In this document: one piece after another, positions 46,140-59,509 of the stretch
Numbering within the stretch: the first letter of the stretch is position 1
Layout of the letters: every line of letters begins with the position of its first letter
NCBI GenBank assembly: GCA_028277845.1
Contig: JANQFL010000038.1
Coordinates: forward strand, 1 to 64,000
Origin: Sneathiellales bacterium
GTDB taxonomy: Bacteria; Pseudomonadota; Alphaproteobacteria; JANQFL01
DNA length: 64,000 nucleotides
Direction of reading: 5' to 3'
Program-made: the position numbers and the translations under genes
Notes under the pieces: model-generated
What the model was told of the DNA's origin: nothing
Databases searched by the model: none
What the model saw: the letters and a program-made list of their open reading frames with translations, nothing else

Positions 46140-47365
46140 TCGGCCGCGTCGCGTTTGCCGTTGAGATGACCGGCAATGGTTTCGGCCAGCCGTTCGGCCA
46201 CCGCGGCCTTGCTCATGGTGGGCCAGTCGACGACGCCGTCGGCGCCGACCAGATGGACCGTGTTGTTGTCGCCACCGAACGTGCCCGTTCCGGCGCTGAC
46301 ATCGTTGGCGACGATCCAGTCGCACAGTTTGCGTTTGCGTTTGTCCATGGCGTTGTCGATGACGTTTTCGGTTTCGGCGGCAAACCCCACGACCAGGGCC
46401 GGCCGGTTCGGGCCGGGTTTGCTCAGGGTGGCCAGGATGTCCGGGTTCTCGACGAGCGACAGGGCAGGCGGCGCCGCGCCCGCAGACTTCTTCATTTTCT
46501 GTCCGGCCTCGTCGGCGATGCGCCAGTCGGACACGGCGGCGGCGCAGATCGCCACGTCGGCCGGCAGGGCGGCCTCGCACGCCGCCAGCATGTCGCGCGC
46601 CGATTCCACATGGACGGCCTGAACCCCCGCAGGGACCGTTTCGGCGGTCGGACCGGTGACCAGCACCGTTTCCGCGCCCAGGTTTGCGACCGCCCGCGCG
46701 ATCGCATGGCCCTGCTTGCCGGACGAATGATTGCTGAGGTAGCGCACCGGGTCGATGGCTTCCCGGGTCGGACCCGACGTGATCAGGACCTTGCGGCCGG
46801 CCAGAAGTCCGGCGCCGCCCAGCTTGTCCGCCACCGCGTCGACGATTTCGGAGGCCTCGACCATGCGGCCCGGCCCGGTTTCGCCGCAGGCCAGATCGCC
46901 GGCGGCCGGTCCGACGCGGGCGACACCGTCGGCCTCCAGGGTCTGTACGCTGCGTTGGGTCGCCGGATGGCTCCACATTTCCACGTTCATGGCGGGCGCG
47001 ATCAAGACCGGCTTGTCTGTCGCCAACAGGGCCGTGGTGGCCAGGTTTCCGGCCAGGCCCGCCGCCATCTTGGCCATCAGGTCGGCTGTGGCGGGGGCGA
47101 CGACCAGCAGGTCGGCTTCCCGGGACAGGCGGATATGACCCATTTCGGCTTCGTCGGTCAGGGAAAAGAGGTCTTGATAGACTTTGTCTCCGGACAGGGC
47201 GGCCACCGACAGGGGCGTGACGAACTCGGCGCCGGCCCTGGTCAGGATGCAGCGCACGCCGGCGCCTTCATCCTGCAGGCGGCGGATCAGTTCGAGGCAT
47301 TTATAGGCGGCTATTCCGCCGCCGATGATCAAAAGTATGCGTTTGCCGTTGAGGCGCATGCCCAT
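46136..47365 (-). CDS. coaBC: Phosphopantothenoylcysteine decarboxylase/phosphopantothenate-cysteine ligase
   Basis: Bifunctional coenzyme A pathway enzyme. Residues 1-180 are the FMN-dependent CoaC domain ([17 protein letters not shown], the PAMNVEMW motif and a lid Cys in [12 protein letters not shown]); residues about 190-405 the CoaB ligase ([26 protein letters not shown]). The 409-residue length is normal. It consumes cysteine made by cysK encoded three genes downstream. Confidence 0.95.
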   Translation of the reverse strand: MGMRLNGKRILLIIGGGIAAYKCLELIRRLQDEGAGVRCILTRAGAEFVTPLSVAALSGDKVYQDLFSLTDEAEMGHIRLSREADLLVVAPATADLMAKMAAGLAGNLATTALLATDKPVLIAPAMNVEMWSHPATQRSVQTLEADGVARVGPAAGDLACGETGPGRMVEASEIVDAVADKLGGAGLLAGRKVLITSGPTREAIDPVRYLSNHSSGKQGHAIARAVANLGAETVLVTGPTAETVPAGVQAVHVESARDMLAACEAALPADVAICAAAVSDWRIADEAGQKMKKSAGAAPPALSLVENPDILATLSKPGPNRPALVVGFAAETENVIDNAMDKRKRKLCDWIVANDVSAGTGTFGGDNNTVHLVGADGVVDWPTMSKAAVAERLAETIAGHLNGKRDAAE

Positions 47366-47451
47366 ATCCAGGTTTTACGATGAAATGGTGTGAATAAGGT
47401 ATTCATCCAGGGGGTCCGCCGCAAGCACCCAATTTTCCAATCGGCGGCGCG

Positions 47452-48996
47452 TCAGACCTTGAGCAGGAGAATGGCGAGCAAAATGGCGATGATCCACAGC
47501 GCGGAGGCCGCCGGCCAGTTGCGTCGTTTGCGCTCTTCCCCCAGGCGTTTGAGGGAATCGGGATGCAGAGCCACGCCCGACGTCAACATGCGGTCCATGG
47601 TCTTTTCCGCATTGTCGATCAGGGCCGGCAGCCGCTGGGCGATTTCCGCGGCCTGGCTGGCGGCATCGCGCAGGCGGGCTTCCGGGCCGAGATTGTCCAG
47701 CATCCACTCCTCGATGGTCGGCCGCGCCACCTCCCAAAAATTGATTTCCGGGTCCAGGCTGCGGGCGACACCCTCGGCCGTTACCATGGTCTTCTGCAGC
47801 AGCAGCAGGTGCGTCTGGGTTTCCATGGAGAAATCCTCGGTCACCTGGAACAGCTGGGCCAGCAACCGGCCGATGGATATCTCGTTGACGGCGCGGCCGA
47901 GGATCGGCTCGCCGATGGAGCGGCAGGCCTGGGCGAAGGCATCCACCGACTTGCTGGCGGGCACATAGCCCGCCTCGAAATGCACTTCCGCCGCGCGGCG
48001 GTAGTCGCCCGACAGAAACGCCAGCAGCATCTCCGCCATGAATCGCCGGGTCGCCTTGTCCAGACGGCCCATGATGCCGAAATCGACGGCCGCCAGAGTG
48101 CCGTCGGCCTCGACGAACAGATTGCCGTGATGCATGTCCGCGTGGAAAAAGCCGTCCCGCAGGGCCTGTTTGAGAAAGACCTGGATCACTTCGGCGGCGG
48201 TTGCCTTGCGGTCGATGTCCGCGGCCTCCAAGCCGTCCAGGTCGTCGATGGACGTGCCGGTGATGCGTTCCACCGTCAACACCCGTTTGGCGGTGCGGGG
48301 CCAGTCGACGGCGGGCACATGAAATTCCGTATCGCCGGAGAAGTTTTCGCCCAGCTCCGACGCGGCCGCGGCTTCCATGCGCAGGTCCATTTCCAGGGCG
48401 ACCCATTCGGCCAGGGCCTCGACCACCTCCACCGGTTTCAGCCGCCGCAGGGGCGGATAGAACCGCTCCGCCAGCCGGGCCAGCCAGTAGAACAGGTCCA
48501 GGTCCTTCTTGAACGCGGCTTCGATGCCGGGGCGCAGGATTTTGACGGCGACGTCGCGGCCGTCATCGGTGACGGCAAAATGGACCTGGGCGATGGAAGC
48601 CGCCGCCACGGGCGTGTCCTCGAACGACGAAAACAGGTCCGCAATGGGGGCGCCCAGCGCGGTTTCCACGGCGCCGCGGGCGTCACGGGCCGGAAAGGCC
48701 GGCAAGCGGTCGCGTAAGGCACCCAAATCGATGGCCACGTCCTCGCCGACCAGGTCCGCCCGGACCGACAGCGCCTGGCCCAGCTTGATGAAACTGGGCC
48801 CCAGTTCCTGAAACGCCGCCGCAATGCGCTGGCCCGGCCGCTTGTCGGACGAGCCCGTGCGGCGGCTGAGGACCTTCGCCGCCCAGCGCACCGACGCCGG
48901 CGCGTCGAAATCCTGCACCGGGGACAGGGCGTCATGCTTGCCGAGAATGCGGGCGATGTGCAGCAGCCGGACGAGATTTCTGACAGTGCGGATCAT
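47452..48996 (-). CDS. ubiB: Ubiquinone biosynthesis kinase-like protein UbiB
   Basis: Atypical ADCK/ABC1-family kinase-like ATPase needed for ubiquinone biosynthesis. The 514-residue protein has the family motif FIKLGQALSVRADLVGED (KxGQ) near residue 70, the alanine-rich loop AAASIAQVH, NLFVEADGTLAAVDFGIMG (catalytic N and D) and a C-terminal transmembrane helix (ALWIIAILLAILLL). It starts 6 nt after ubiE on the same strand. Confidence 0.95.
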   Translation of the reverse strand: MIRTVRNLVRLLHIARILGKHDALSPVQDFDAPASVRWAAKVLSRRTGSSDKRPGQRIAAAFQELGPSFIKLGQALSVRADLVGEDVAIDLGALRDRLPAFPARDARGAVETALGAPIADLFSSFEDTPVAAASIAQVHFAVTDDGRDVAVKILRPGIEAAFKKDLDLFYWLARLAERFYPPLRRLKPVEVVEALAEWVALEMDLRMEAAAASELGENFSGDTEFHVPAVDWPRTAKRVLTVERITGTSIDDLDGLEAADIDRKATAAEVIQVFLKQALRDGFFHADMHHGNLFVEADGTLAAVDFGIMGRLDKATRRFMAEMLLAFLSGDYRRAAEVHFEAGYVPASKSVDAFAQACRSIGEPILGRAVNEISIGRLLAQLFQVTEDFSMETQTHLLLLQKTMVTAEGVARSLDPEINFWEVARPTIEEWMLDNLGPEARLRDAASQAAEIAQRLPALIDNAEKTMDRMLTSGVALHPDSLKRLGEERKRRNWPAASALWIIAILLAILLLKV

Positions 48997-49002
48997 GGCG
49001 GA

Positions 49003-49773
49003 TCAAATGCGCCAGGCCGAATGCAGGGCGGCGATGCCGCCGGACAGGTTGCGGTAGCTTGCCCGGCCGAAGCCGGCGTCGCGGATCATGGCCGCGAACG
49101 TATCCTGGTCGGGAAACCGGCGGATGCTTTCCACCAGGTATTGATAGGCCTCCCGGTCGTCGGCGACCGTGGCGCCGATCCACGGCAGCACCTTGAACGA
49201 GAAGGTGTCGTAAAGGCCGGCCAGGCCGGGCAGAACGAAATGGCTGAATTCGAGGCAAAGGAACCGCCCGCCGGTCTTCAGCACGCGCCGGGCCTCGCTC
49301 AGCGCCCGGTCGATATGGGTCACGTTGCGGATGCCGAAGGCGATGGTGTAGGCGTCCACTGATTTGTCGGGTAGGGGCAGGGCCTCGGCGTTGCCGCAAA
49401 CCCACTCGATCGGATGCAGCATGCCCCGGTCGATGCACGCGTCGCGGCCGACCGAGATCATCGCCGCGTTGATGTCGCATACCGTGACCCGGCCGCCGCC
49501 GTCGAGGCGGTCGAGGAAGCGCCGCGCGATGTCGCCGGTGCCGCCGGCCACATCCAGCAGATGCATGCCCGGCCGGGGCGCCAGCCAGTCGATCATGCCG
49601 TCCTTCCACAGCCGGTGAATGCCGCCCGACATCAGGTCGTTCATCAGGTCGTATTGCGGCGCCACGCTGTCGAACACGCCGCGCACCAGCGACGCCTTGT
49701 CCGCCTCGGCGACGGACCGGAAGCCGAAATGCGTTTCCTTGGATTTCTCTTCAACCGACATGGCCGCGACCAT
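49003..49773 (-). CDS. ubiE: Ubiquinone/menaquinone C-methyltransferase UbiE
   Basis: SAM-dependent methyltransferase of ubiquinone (and, where present, menaquinone) synthesis. The 256-residue protein carries [18 protein letters not shown], the SAM loop [17 protein letters not shown], and [31 protein letters not shown] (three UbiE signatures). The real start may be the ATG four codons in ([15 protein letters not shown]). Divergent from mutM with a 35-nt gap. Confidence 0.95.
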   Translation of the reverse strand: MVAAMSVEEKSKETHFGFRSVAEADKASLVRGVFDSVAPQYDLMNDLMSGGIHRLWKDGMIDWLAPRPGMHLLDVAGGTGDIARRFLDRLDGGGRVTVCDINAAMISVGRDACIDRGMLHPIEWVCGNAEALPLPDKSVDAYTIAFGIRNVTHIDRALSEARRVLKTGGRFLCLEFSHFVLPGLAGLYDTFSFKVLPWIGATVADDREAYQYLVESIRRFPDQDTFAAMIRDAGFGRASYRNLSGGIAALHSAWRI

Positions 49774-49808
49774 AGCGCTTCGCCGCGCGACACGCTACCG
49801 TGCGCGCC

Positions 49809-50660
49809 ATGCCTGAGCTGCCCGAAGTTGAGACCGTTTGTCGCGGCCTGGGCCCTCATCTGGAGGGCCAGGTCCTGACCCGCGTCGAGCAAAACATACC
49901 GGCCCTGCGCTTTCCGTTTCCCGACCGTTTCGCCGATCGCCTGACGGGCCGCACCGTGACGGCGGTCCGCCGCCGGGCCAAGTACATATTGATGGACCTG
50001 GACAACGACGAGACGGTCATCGCCCATCTCGGCATGTCCGGCCGCATGTTCATCTTCGATGATGAACACCACGAACGCGGCAAGCACGACCATGTGGTGA
50101 TGCAGACCGGCCGCGGCGAAACGGTGATTTTCAACGACGCCCGTCGGTTCGGCCTGATGACGCTGTGTCCGACGGCGGGGCTCGAAGAGCATAAATTGTT
50201 ACGCGACATCGGACCGGAACCCTTGGGCAACGGCTTCAACGGTCCATACTTCACCGAAACGCTGCGGGGCCGGAAGACGCCGATCAAGGCGGCGCTGCTG
50301 GACCAGAAGGTGGTCGCCGGTGTCGGCAACATCTATGCCTGCGAAGCCTTGTACCGGGCCCGGATTTCACCCCGGCGCCTGGCCGCGTCCGTGGCCGGCC
50401 GGCGTGCGGAACGCCTGGCGGCGGCGGTCAAGGCGGTGCTGATCGACGCCATCGAGGCCGGCGGATCCAGCCTGCGCGACTATGTTCAGGCGAGCGGCGA
50501 ACTGGGCTATTTCCAGCACCGGTTTGCCGTTTACGACCGGGAAGGCGAGCCTTGCCCCGACTGTCCGAAAACGGCGGATTCAGGCGCAAAACCGTGCACC
50601 GTCAAACGAATCGTACAATCCGGCCGGTCGACGTTTTACTGCCCCACCCTGCAACGGTGA
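49809..50660 (+). CDS. mutM: Formamidopyrimidine-DNA glycosylase MutM with altered zinc finger
   Basis: Base-excision repair enzyme that removes 8-oxoguanine and cuts the abasic site. The 283-residue protein starts [15 protein letters not shown] after Met; the catalytic Pro2 and Glu3 fix the ATG at 49809 rather than the upstream GTG at 49800. The helix-two-turn-helix [24 protein letters not shown] is intact. The C-terminal finger differs from CxxC-x16-CxxC: it reads CPDC, then an insertion with a third Cys (GAKPC), QSGRSTFYC and ends CPTLQR, with Leu in place of the last Cys. Confidence 0.93.
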   Translation: MPELPEVETVCRGLGPHLEGQVLTRVEQNIPALRFPFPDRFADRLTGRTVTAVRRRAKYILMDLDNDETVIAHLGMSGRMFIFDDEHHERGKHDHVVMQTGRGETVIFNDARRFGLMTLCPTAGLEEHKLLRDIGPEPLGNGFNGPYFTETLRGRKTPIKAALLDQKVVAGVGNIYACEALYRARISPRRLAASVAGRRAERLAAAVKAVLIDAIEAGGSSLRDYVQASGELGYFQHRFAVYDREGEPCPDCPKTADSGAKPCTVKRIVQSGRSTFYCPTLQR

Positions 50661-50765
50661 CACACCAGAAGCCTTTGCCAAAGCGATCCCGGGCCGCTAT
50701 ACGAAGGGTCGCTTTTTGACCGCCCGCGCCAATCGGGCGATGAGAGATACCCGGGAGCCGAACCA

Positions 50766-51542
50766 ATGGCCTATGAAAACATCCTCGTGGAAACCCGCGG
50801 CCCGGTGGGCCTGATCACCCTGAACCGGCCCGAGGCGCTGAACGCCCTGTGCGCCGCGTTGATCGACGAATTGGGTCAGGCGCTCGACGATTTCGAAGAC
50901 GACGCCGCCATCGGGGCCATCGTCTTGACCGGCAGCGACAAGGCGTTCGCCGCAGGCGCCGACATCAAGGAAATGCAGGAAAAGACGTTCATGGACGTCT
51001 ACAAGCAGGACTTCATCACGTCGGGTTGGGAGCGGGTCGCCCACTGCCGCAAACCGGTGATCGCGGCCGTGGCCGGCTACGCCCTGGGCGGCGGCTGTGA
51101 AATGGCCATGATGTGCGATTTCATTCTGGCGGCGGACAGCGCCAGGTTCGGCCAGCCCGAAATCAAGCTGGGCACCATTCCCGGCGCGGGCGGCACCCAG
51201 CGCCTGACCCGGTTCGTCGGCAAATCGAAGGCGATGGAGATGGTTTTGACCGGCCGCATGATGGATGCCGACGAGGCCGAGCGGTCCGGGCTGGTCAGCC
51301 GCATCGTACCCGCCGACGACCTGATCGATGAAGCGGTCAATGTCGCCAAGTCCATCGCGGAGCTGTCCGGCCCCATCGTCATGATGGCGAAGGAATCCGT
51401 GAACCGGGCCTACGAAACCACTCTGCGGGAAGGTGTCCTGTTCGAGCGGCGCGTCTTTCATTCGTCGTTCGCGGCGGAAGATCGTGTCGAAGGCATGTCG
51501 GCTTTCGTCGAGAAACGCAAACCGCAATTCAAGAACAAGTAA
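50766..51542 (+). CDS. Enoyl-CoA hydratase
   Basis: Crotonase-fold enzyme hydrating 2-enoyl-CoA in beta-oxidation. The 258-residue protein has the oxyanion-hole segments [11 protein letters not shown] and [19 protein letters not shown], and both catalytic Glu positions ([18 protein letters not shown] and [13 protein letters not shown]). Very close to the short-chain enoyl-CoA hydratase (FadB1/EchA8) subgroup. Start ATG behind CCGGGAGCC. Stands between mutM and rpsT. Confidence 0.92.
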   Translation: MAYENILVETRGPVGLITLNRPEALNALCAALIDELGQALDDFEDDAAIGAIVLTGSDKAFAAGADIKEMQEKTFMDVYKQDFITSGWERVAHCRKPVIAAVAGYALGGGCEMAMMCDFILAADSARFGQPEIKLGTIPGAGGTQRLTRFVGKSKAMEMVLTGRMMDADEAERSGLVSRIVPADDLIDEAVNVAKSIAELSGPIVMMAKESVNRAYETTLREGVLFERRVFHSSFAAEDRVEGMSAFVEKRKPQFKNK

Positions 51543-51673
51543 TGGTTGGTTAACGGCGGCGGCGGGAAGGCGCGCGAAATCGGCAAAAACGGCGTTGAAT
51601 CCGTGTTGACGGCATGCCTGGACAAGGCTATAAACCCGCCTTCGATTTTCCTTTGAACTCAGGTTTTAGCTTC

Positions 51674-51940
51674 ATGGCTCATCATAAATCAGCCAAGAAA
51701 CGCATTCGCCGGAACGAAGCGCGCGCCGCCGTCAACGGTGCCCGCCGCAGCCGGGTCCGCACCTACATCCGCAAGGTCGAGGAAGCCATCGCCTCCGGCG
51801 ATCAGGCATCGGCGCGCGAAGCGTTGCGTCAGGCCCAGCCGGAAATGGCGCGCGCCGCCAACCGGGGTGTGTTCAAGTCCAACACCATGTCGCGCAAGGT
51901 GTCGCGCTTGTCGGCACGGGTGAACGCGATGTCCGCCTGA
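51674..51940 (+). CDS. rpsT: 30S ribosomal protein S20
   Basis: An 88-residue basic protein binding 16S rRNA. Recognised by [20 protein letters not shown] and the C-terminal [25 protein letters not shown]. The upstream open frame (from 51614) is ignored because family members start MAxxKSAxKR. Followed by a strong terminator. Confidence 0.96.
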   Translation: MAHHKSAKKRIRRNEARAAVNGARRSRVRTYIRKVEEAIASGDQASAREALRQAQPEMARAANRGVFKSNTMSRKVSRLSARVNAMSA

Positions 51941-51965
51941 TACCGTCGGACAATGTGTTTCGAAG

Positions 51966-51990
51966 GGCCGCGCCGAGCGCGGCCTTTTTT
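51966..51990 (+). terminator. Terminator after rpsT
   Basis: GGCCGCGC at 51966-51973 pairs with GCGCGGCC at 51977-51984 over CGA, followed by six T at 51985-51990. Starts 26 nt after the rpsT stop. Confidence 0.92.
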
Positions 51991-52615
51991 GTGCCCGCGT
52001 CCGTGTTGGCGGTCGCGGCGAAACGCGTCGGGGACGTGACCGCCAATTGTCACCAAACTGATTCATTTCGGTGATGCCGGATTCAACATATTGTGTTGCC
52101 CAATCGGTCAAGGAATAGAGGGGTGCATTTTTTTCGGCGTTCTCTTTTCAGTCCTATTGCATGGGTCCTGACCTGGGATTAGTCTGTATCGCGAGCGGGC
52201 AATCCGCGGGGCCAGTAAGTCCTTTTCAAATAGTAGTAAGTTGATTATTGACGGCTTTATTGTAAAAAGCCGAGGGCTGGACGCTTGCCCAAAATAAAAA
52301 TCTCCTTTTGCAATAAAAGGGGAACAAAGAGCCGGCCGATTTCCAAATAGAAATTTGCCGGCGGTGTAGTTGAAACAGGTCGAGAGACACGTGCCGGGGG
52401 GCTGCGTTTTGATCCTTAGTGGGAATTTCCGCGGATTGCGAGACGCTTTGTTTTTGCGTCTTGATCACTGTTCCGACGGCGGGCGGACCGGTGCGGGCGA
52501 ACCGCGACTCCCGACAAGCACATTCCCTTCGTTTTCGGTGCCGTGTTTTATCAGCACCCGTTTTTGATTTTCAATTTATTGGCTTCGCAGAACGCGGAGT
52601 GGTCGGACACCATAG
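51991..52615. other. Hairpin-rich gap upstream of dnaA (dnaA leader/possible replication-control region)
   Basis: A 625-nt region with no gene I can support, richer in A and T than its surroundings. Four inverted repeats lie in a row: CGGCTTT/AAAGCCG (52252-52258, 52266-52272); CCTTTT/AAAAGG (52304-52309, 52315-52320); an 11-of-13 bp imperfect pair of arms at 52331-52343 and 52350-52362; and AGACGC/GCGTCT (52441-52446, 52456-52461). No good match to the DnaA box TTATCCACA was found on either strand, so origin function is unproven. A long dnaA 5' UTR is the simplest reading. Confidence 0.5.
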
Positions 52616-54019
52616 ATGCTCGAATTGTCAGCGGAACTTAACGAAGAAACAAAAATCAAATGGGACCGGGTCCGGAGCAGATTGCGTGCGGAATTCGGTG
52701 AGGCGACGTTCAACAGTTGGCTGAAGTCGCTCGACTTGGTCAGCATGCGCGACAACAAGGTCATGATGACCGTGCCGACGCGGTTTATGCGCGATTGGGT
52801 GGTCAGTCATTACGCCGACCGTGTGCGGGATTTGTGGCAGGAGGAAGTGCCGGACCTGCAATCCGTCGATATCCATGTCAAACCGGCCGAATACGCCAAG
52901 CGCGAAACGCCCATGTCGGCCGCGGAGAGCAAGGTCGCGGCGCAGGTCGCCGAAGCGGCGCCGGGGCAAAGCGGCAGCGAAGACGGCCAGGTCGTCGGCT
53001 CCCGCCTTGACCCGCGCTTCACCTTCGACAATTTCGTCGTTGGCAAATCGAATGAACTGGCCTACGCCGCCGCGCGCCGCACGGCTGAATCGTCCATGGT
53101 GACGTTCAATCCGCTGTTCATTTACGGCCCCGTCGGATTGGGCAAAACGCACTTGATGCATTCCATCGCGCATCATATTTGCGAGCGCAATCCCGACCGC
53201 AAGGTGATTTATCTGTCGGCCGAGAAGTTCATGTACCAGTTCATCCGGGCGCTGCGTTACAAGGACACGATGGCGTTCAAGCAACAGTTCCGCTCGGTCG
53301 ACGTGCTGATGATCGACGACGTGCAGTTCATTTCGGGCAAGGATTCGACCCAGGAAGAGTTCTTCCACACCTTCAACGCGCTGGTTGACCAGAACCGCCA
53401 GATCATCATTTCCGGTGACCGGTCACCGACCGATCTCGAAGGCATCGAGGAACGCATGCGTTCGCGCCTCGGCTGGGGTCTGGTGGCCGACATTCATCCG
53501 ACGGACTACGAATTGCGCCTCGGGATCCTCCAGTCCAAGGCCGAGCAGGCCGGCTGCAAGGAGATCCCGCAACGGGTGCTCGAGTTCCTGGCCCACCGCA
53601 TTACTTCGAACGTGCGGGAGCTGGAAGGCGCCTTGAACCGGGTGCTGGCCTACTCGAACCTGGTCGGGCGGCCGATCACTTTGGAAACCACGCAAGAGGT
53701 GCTGCAGGACCTGCTGCGGGCCAACGACCGGCGTGTCACGATCGAGGAAATCCAGAAACGGGTGGCGGAGCATTTCAACATCCGCCTGGCCGATATGTAC
53801 TCGGCCCGCCGGGCCCGGGCCGTCGCCCGGCCGCGCCAGGTCGCCATGTATCTGGCCAAGCAACTGACCTCGCGGTCGCTGCCGGAAATCGGCCGCAAGT
53901 TCGGTGGCCGGGATCATACGACGGTGATGCACGCCGTGCGCAAAGTCGAGGAATTGCGGGAAACCGACTCGGCTTTCGCGGATGATCTCAACCTGCTCAG
54001 GCGGATGCTCGAAACCTGA
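52616..54019 (+). CDS. dnaA: Chromosomal replication initiator protein DnaA
   Basis: AAA+ initiator that binds DnaA boxes and melts oriC. The 467-residue protein has N-terminal domain I (ATFNSWLKSLDLVSM), a variable linker, the AAA+ domain with Walker A GPVGLGKTH near residue 167 and Walker B VLMIDDVQFISGK near 230, and domain IV with the DnaA signature RSLPEIGRKFGGRDHTTVMHAVRKVE. The ATG at 52616 follows GGACACCATAG without a strong ribosome site. Leads the dnaA-dnaN-recF-gyrB cluster. Confidence 0.97.
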   Translation: MLELSAELNEETKIKWDRVRSRLRAEFGEATFNSWLKSLDLVSMRDNKVMMTVPTRFMRDWVVSHYADRVRDLWQEEVPDLQSVDIHVKPAEYAKRETPMSAAESKVAAQVAEAAPGQSGSEDGQVVGSRLDPRFTFDNFVVGKSNELAYAAARRTAESSMVTFNPLFIYGPVGLGKTHLMHSIAHHICERNPDRKVIYLSAEKFMYQFIRALRYKDTMAFKQQFRSVDVLMIDDVQFISGKDSTQEEFFHTFNALVDQNRQIIISGDRSPTDLEGIEERMRSRLGWGLVADIHPTDYELRLGILQSKAEQAGCKEIPQRVLEFLAHRITSNVRELEGALNRVLAYSNLVGRPITLETTQEVLQDLLRANDRRVTIEEIQKRVAEHFNIRLADMYSARRARAVARPRQVAMYLAKQLTSRSLPEIGRKFGGRDHTTVMHAVRKVEELRETDSAFADDLNLLRRMLET

Positions 54020-54256
54020 CCCGAGGCCCCCGGGTCTCAAGCCGTAAGTCCTTGCGGGTGCGGCGCTTTTCTTCGCTGTTCCGGCTTTTTGACCGCGTGC
54101 GCAACGCTGGCGGAACCAAATCCCTTGTGCTATGGTCTCCGACCGGCTCGTGGCAGGTTCTTATGGCGTGTGAGCGCCGGGATTTTGCCATATTTTCCTC
54201 GCCGCGACGGATCATCCGATCCGGATCCCAAAACATATCAGACGTGCAGTGAGGCC

Positions 54257-55375
54257 ATGAAACTGACCATAGAACGCGCCGCTCTTTTGTCGGCACTCGG
54301 ACACGCCCAAAGTGTTGTCGAACGGCGCAATACTATTCCTATTCTTTCGAACGTTCTGGTCTCGGCGGCGAACGGACAACTCAGCCTGACGGCAACCGAC
54401 TTGGATATGGACATCGTCGAACGGGCGCAGGCCGATGTCGGCCAGGAAGGCACGACGACGGTTCCGGCGCACACGTTCTACGACATCGTGCGTAAACTGC
54501 CGGACGGTTCCCAGGTCGAGCTGACGTTCAGCGGCGAGGACAGCCGGATGACCATGCAGGCGGGCCGCTCCAAGTTCGCCTTGTCGTGCCTGCCCAAAGA
54601 GGATTTTCCGGCCATGTCGGAAGGGGATCTGCCGCACCGTTTCGTCATGGCGGCGGACGAGATCAAGCGTATCGTCGACAAGACACGCTTCGCCATCTCC
54701 ACCGAGGAAACCCGCTACTACCTCAATGGCATCTATCTGCACGCAGCGGAAGAAAACGGCCGCAAGACCTTGCGCGCCGTGGCCACCGACGGCCACAGGC
54801 TGGCCCAGGCCGACATGCCGCTGCCGTCGGGTGCCGACGGCATGCCGGGCATCATCGTACCGCGCAAGGCCATTGCCGAACTGCGTAAGCTGGTCGACGA
54901 TGTGGAAGGCGAAGTGACCGTCAGCCTCAGCGACAACAAAATCCGCTTTTCCTTCGACGACCTTGTGCTGACGTCCAAATTGATCGACGGCACGTTCCCG
55001 GATTATGAACGGGTCATTCCGGCGGGCAACGACAAGCTGCTGGAAGTGGACGCACATGTGTTCGCCGAAGCGGTCGACCGCGTCTCGACCATTTCCACCG
55101 AAAAATCCCGCGCCATCAAGCTGACGCTGGAGAAGGACAATCTCGTATTGTCCGCCACCAGTCCCGATGCCGGTTCGGCGACGGAGGAAATCCCGGTCAG
55201 CTATGACGCGGAGGCGCTGGAGGTCGGGTTCAATTCGCGTTACCTGCTCGATATCACCGGGTTGATCGAAGGCGACAATGCCCGTGCACTGATGTCGGAC
55301 GCGGCGTCGCCGACCATGATCAAGGACAGTGCCGACGACGATGTTCTGTTCGTTGTCATGCCGATGCGGGTTTGA
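54257..55375 (+). CDS. dnaN: DNA polymerase III beta sliding clamp
   Basis: Dimeric sliding clamp of 372 residues with three clamp-fold domains. It starts KLTIERAALLSALGHAQSVVERRNTIPIL and ends with the family's VLFVVMPMRV. The open frame extends upstream to 54089, but the ATG at 54257 behind GTGAGGCC gives the normal N-terminus. The 237-nt gap after dnaA shows no clear terminator. Confidence 0.97.
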   Translation: MKLTIERAALLSALGHAQSVVERRNTIPILSNVLVSAANGQLSLTATDLDMDIVERAQADVGQEGTTTVPAHTFYDIVRKLPDGSQVELTFSGEDSRMTMQAGRSKFALSCLPKEDFPAMSEGDLPHRFVMAADEIKRIVDKTRFAISTEETRYYLNGIYLHAAEENGRKTLRAVATDGHRLAQADMPLPSGADGMPGIIVPRKAIAELRKLVDDVEGEVTVSLSDNKIRFSFDDLVLTSKLIDGTFPDYERVIPAGNDKLLEVDAHVFAEAVDRVSTISTEKSRAIKLTLEKDNLVLSATSPDAGSATEEIPVSYDAEALEVGFNSRYLLDITGLIEGDNARALMSDAASPTMIKDSADDDVLFVVMPMRV

Positions 55376-55470
55376 TCCGCTTGCGGCGGCGGCGCTGAAC
55401 GGCCGTCCGTAACGGCGGCATGCGGATACTTCCGCTGCCGGGTACGGTGCCTCATGACGAAGGAGTATCG

Positions 55471-59138
<3,668 letters not shown>

Positions 59139-59139
59139 C

Positions 59140-59490
59140 ATGACGGTCGATTACGACGGGCGTTCGTTCGTTGCCGTCGCCAATTCCGAATCCGGCGAGG
59201 TCGGCGACGGTACGGTGTTTCACTACCGTCAGGACGGCGATCTTGTATGGGCGGACTATGCCGGCGGCGATATTCGCCGCGGCCATCTTGTTGCCACGGT
59301 TGACGGTCAGGGTTGCCTCGACATGCGCTATCACCATGTCAACCAGGCCGGCGACCTGATGACCGGCGTCTGCCGCACGACACCGGAAGCCTTGCCGGAC
59401 GGCCGTCTGCGTCTGCACGAGACGTGGCGCTGGACCAGTGGGGACCGGTCGGCGGGCACGTCGGTGCTGGAAGAAACCGGCGGCAAGTAG
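59140..59490 (+). CDS. Small conserved protein linked to gyrB
   Basis: A 116-residue protein starting 1 nt after gyrB. It looks like one compact beta-rich domain: FVAVANSESGEVGDGTVFHYRQ, LVWADYAGGDIRRGHLVATVD, LDMRYHHVNQAGDLMTGVCR and RLRLHETWRWTSGDRSAGTSV. Homologous sequences are, as far as I recall, sometimes labelled N-acetylglutamate synthase, but no GNAT acetyl-CoA motif is present, so that label is not supported here. Function unknown; a lipocalin-like fold is possible. Probably co-translated with gyrB. Confidence 0.72.
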   Translation: MTVDYDGRSFVAVANSESGEVGDGTVFHYRQDGDLVWADYAGGDIRRGHLVATVDGQGCLDMRYHHVNQAGDLMTGVCRTTPEALPDGRLRLHETWRWTSGDRSAGTSVLEETGGK

Positions 59491-59509
59491 GATGCCTGCG
59501 TAGGGGCCG

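Noticed and set aside
45690-46976. 428-codon version of dut
   Set aside because: The upstream part is a coaBC shadow; the ATG at 46139 gives a normal 149-residue dUTPase.
49800-49808. Upstream GTG start of mutM
   Set aside because: Catalytic Pro must be residue 2, which only the ATG at 49809 allows.
52226-52468. 80-codon minus-strand frame in the dnaA gap
   Set aside because: No ribosome site, no family, and it spans three hairpins; more likely non-coding.
51991-52615. DnaA boxes marking oriC
   Set aside because: The best match (TTATCAGCA near 52549) has two mismatches to TTATCCACA; none is good enough. Origins in this class often lie away from dnaA.
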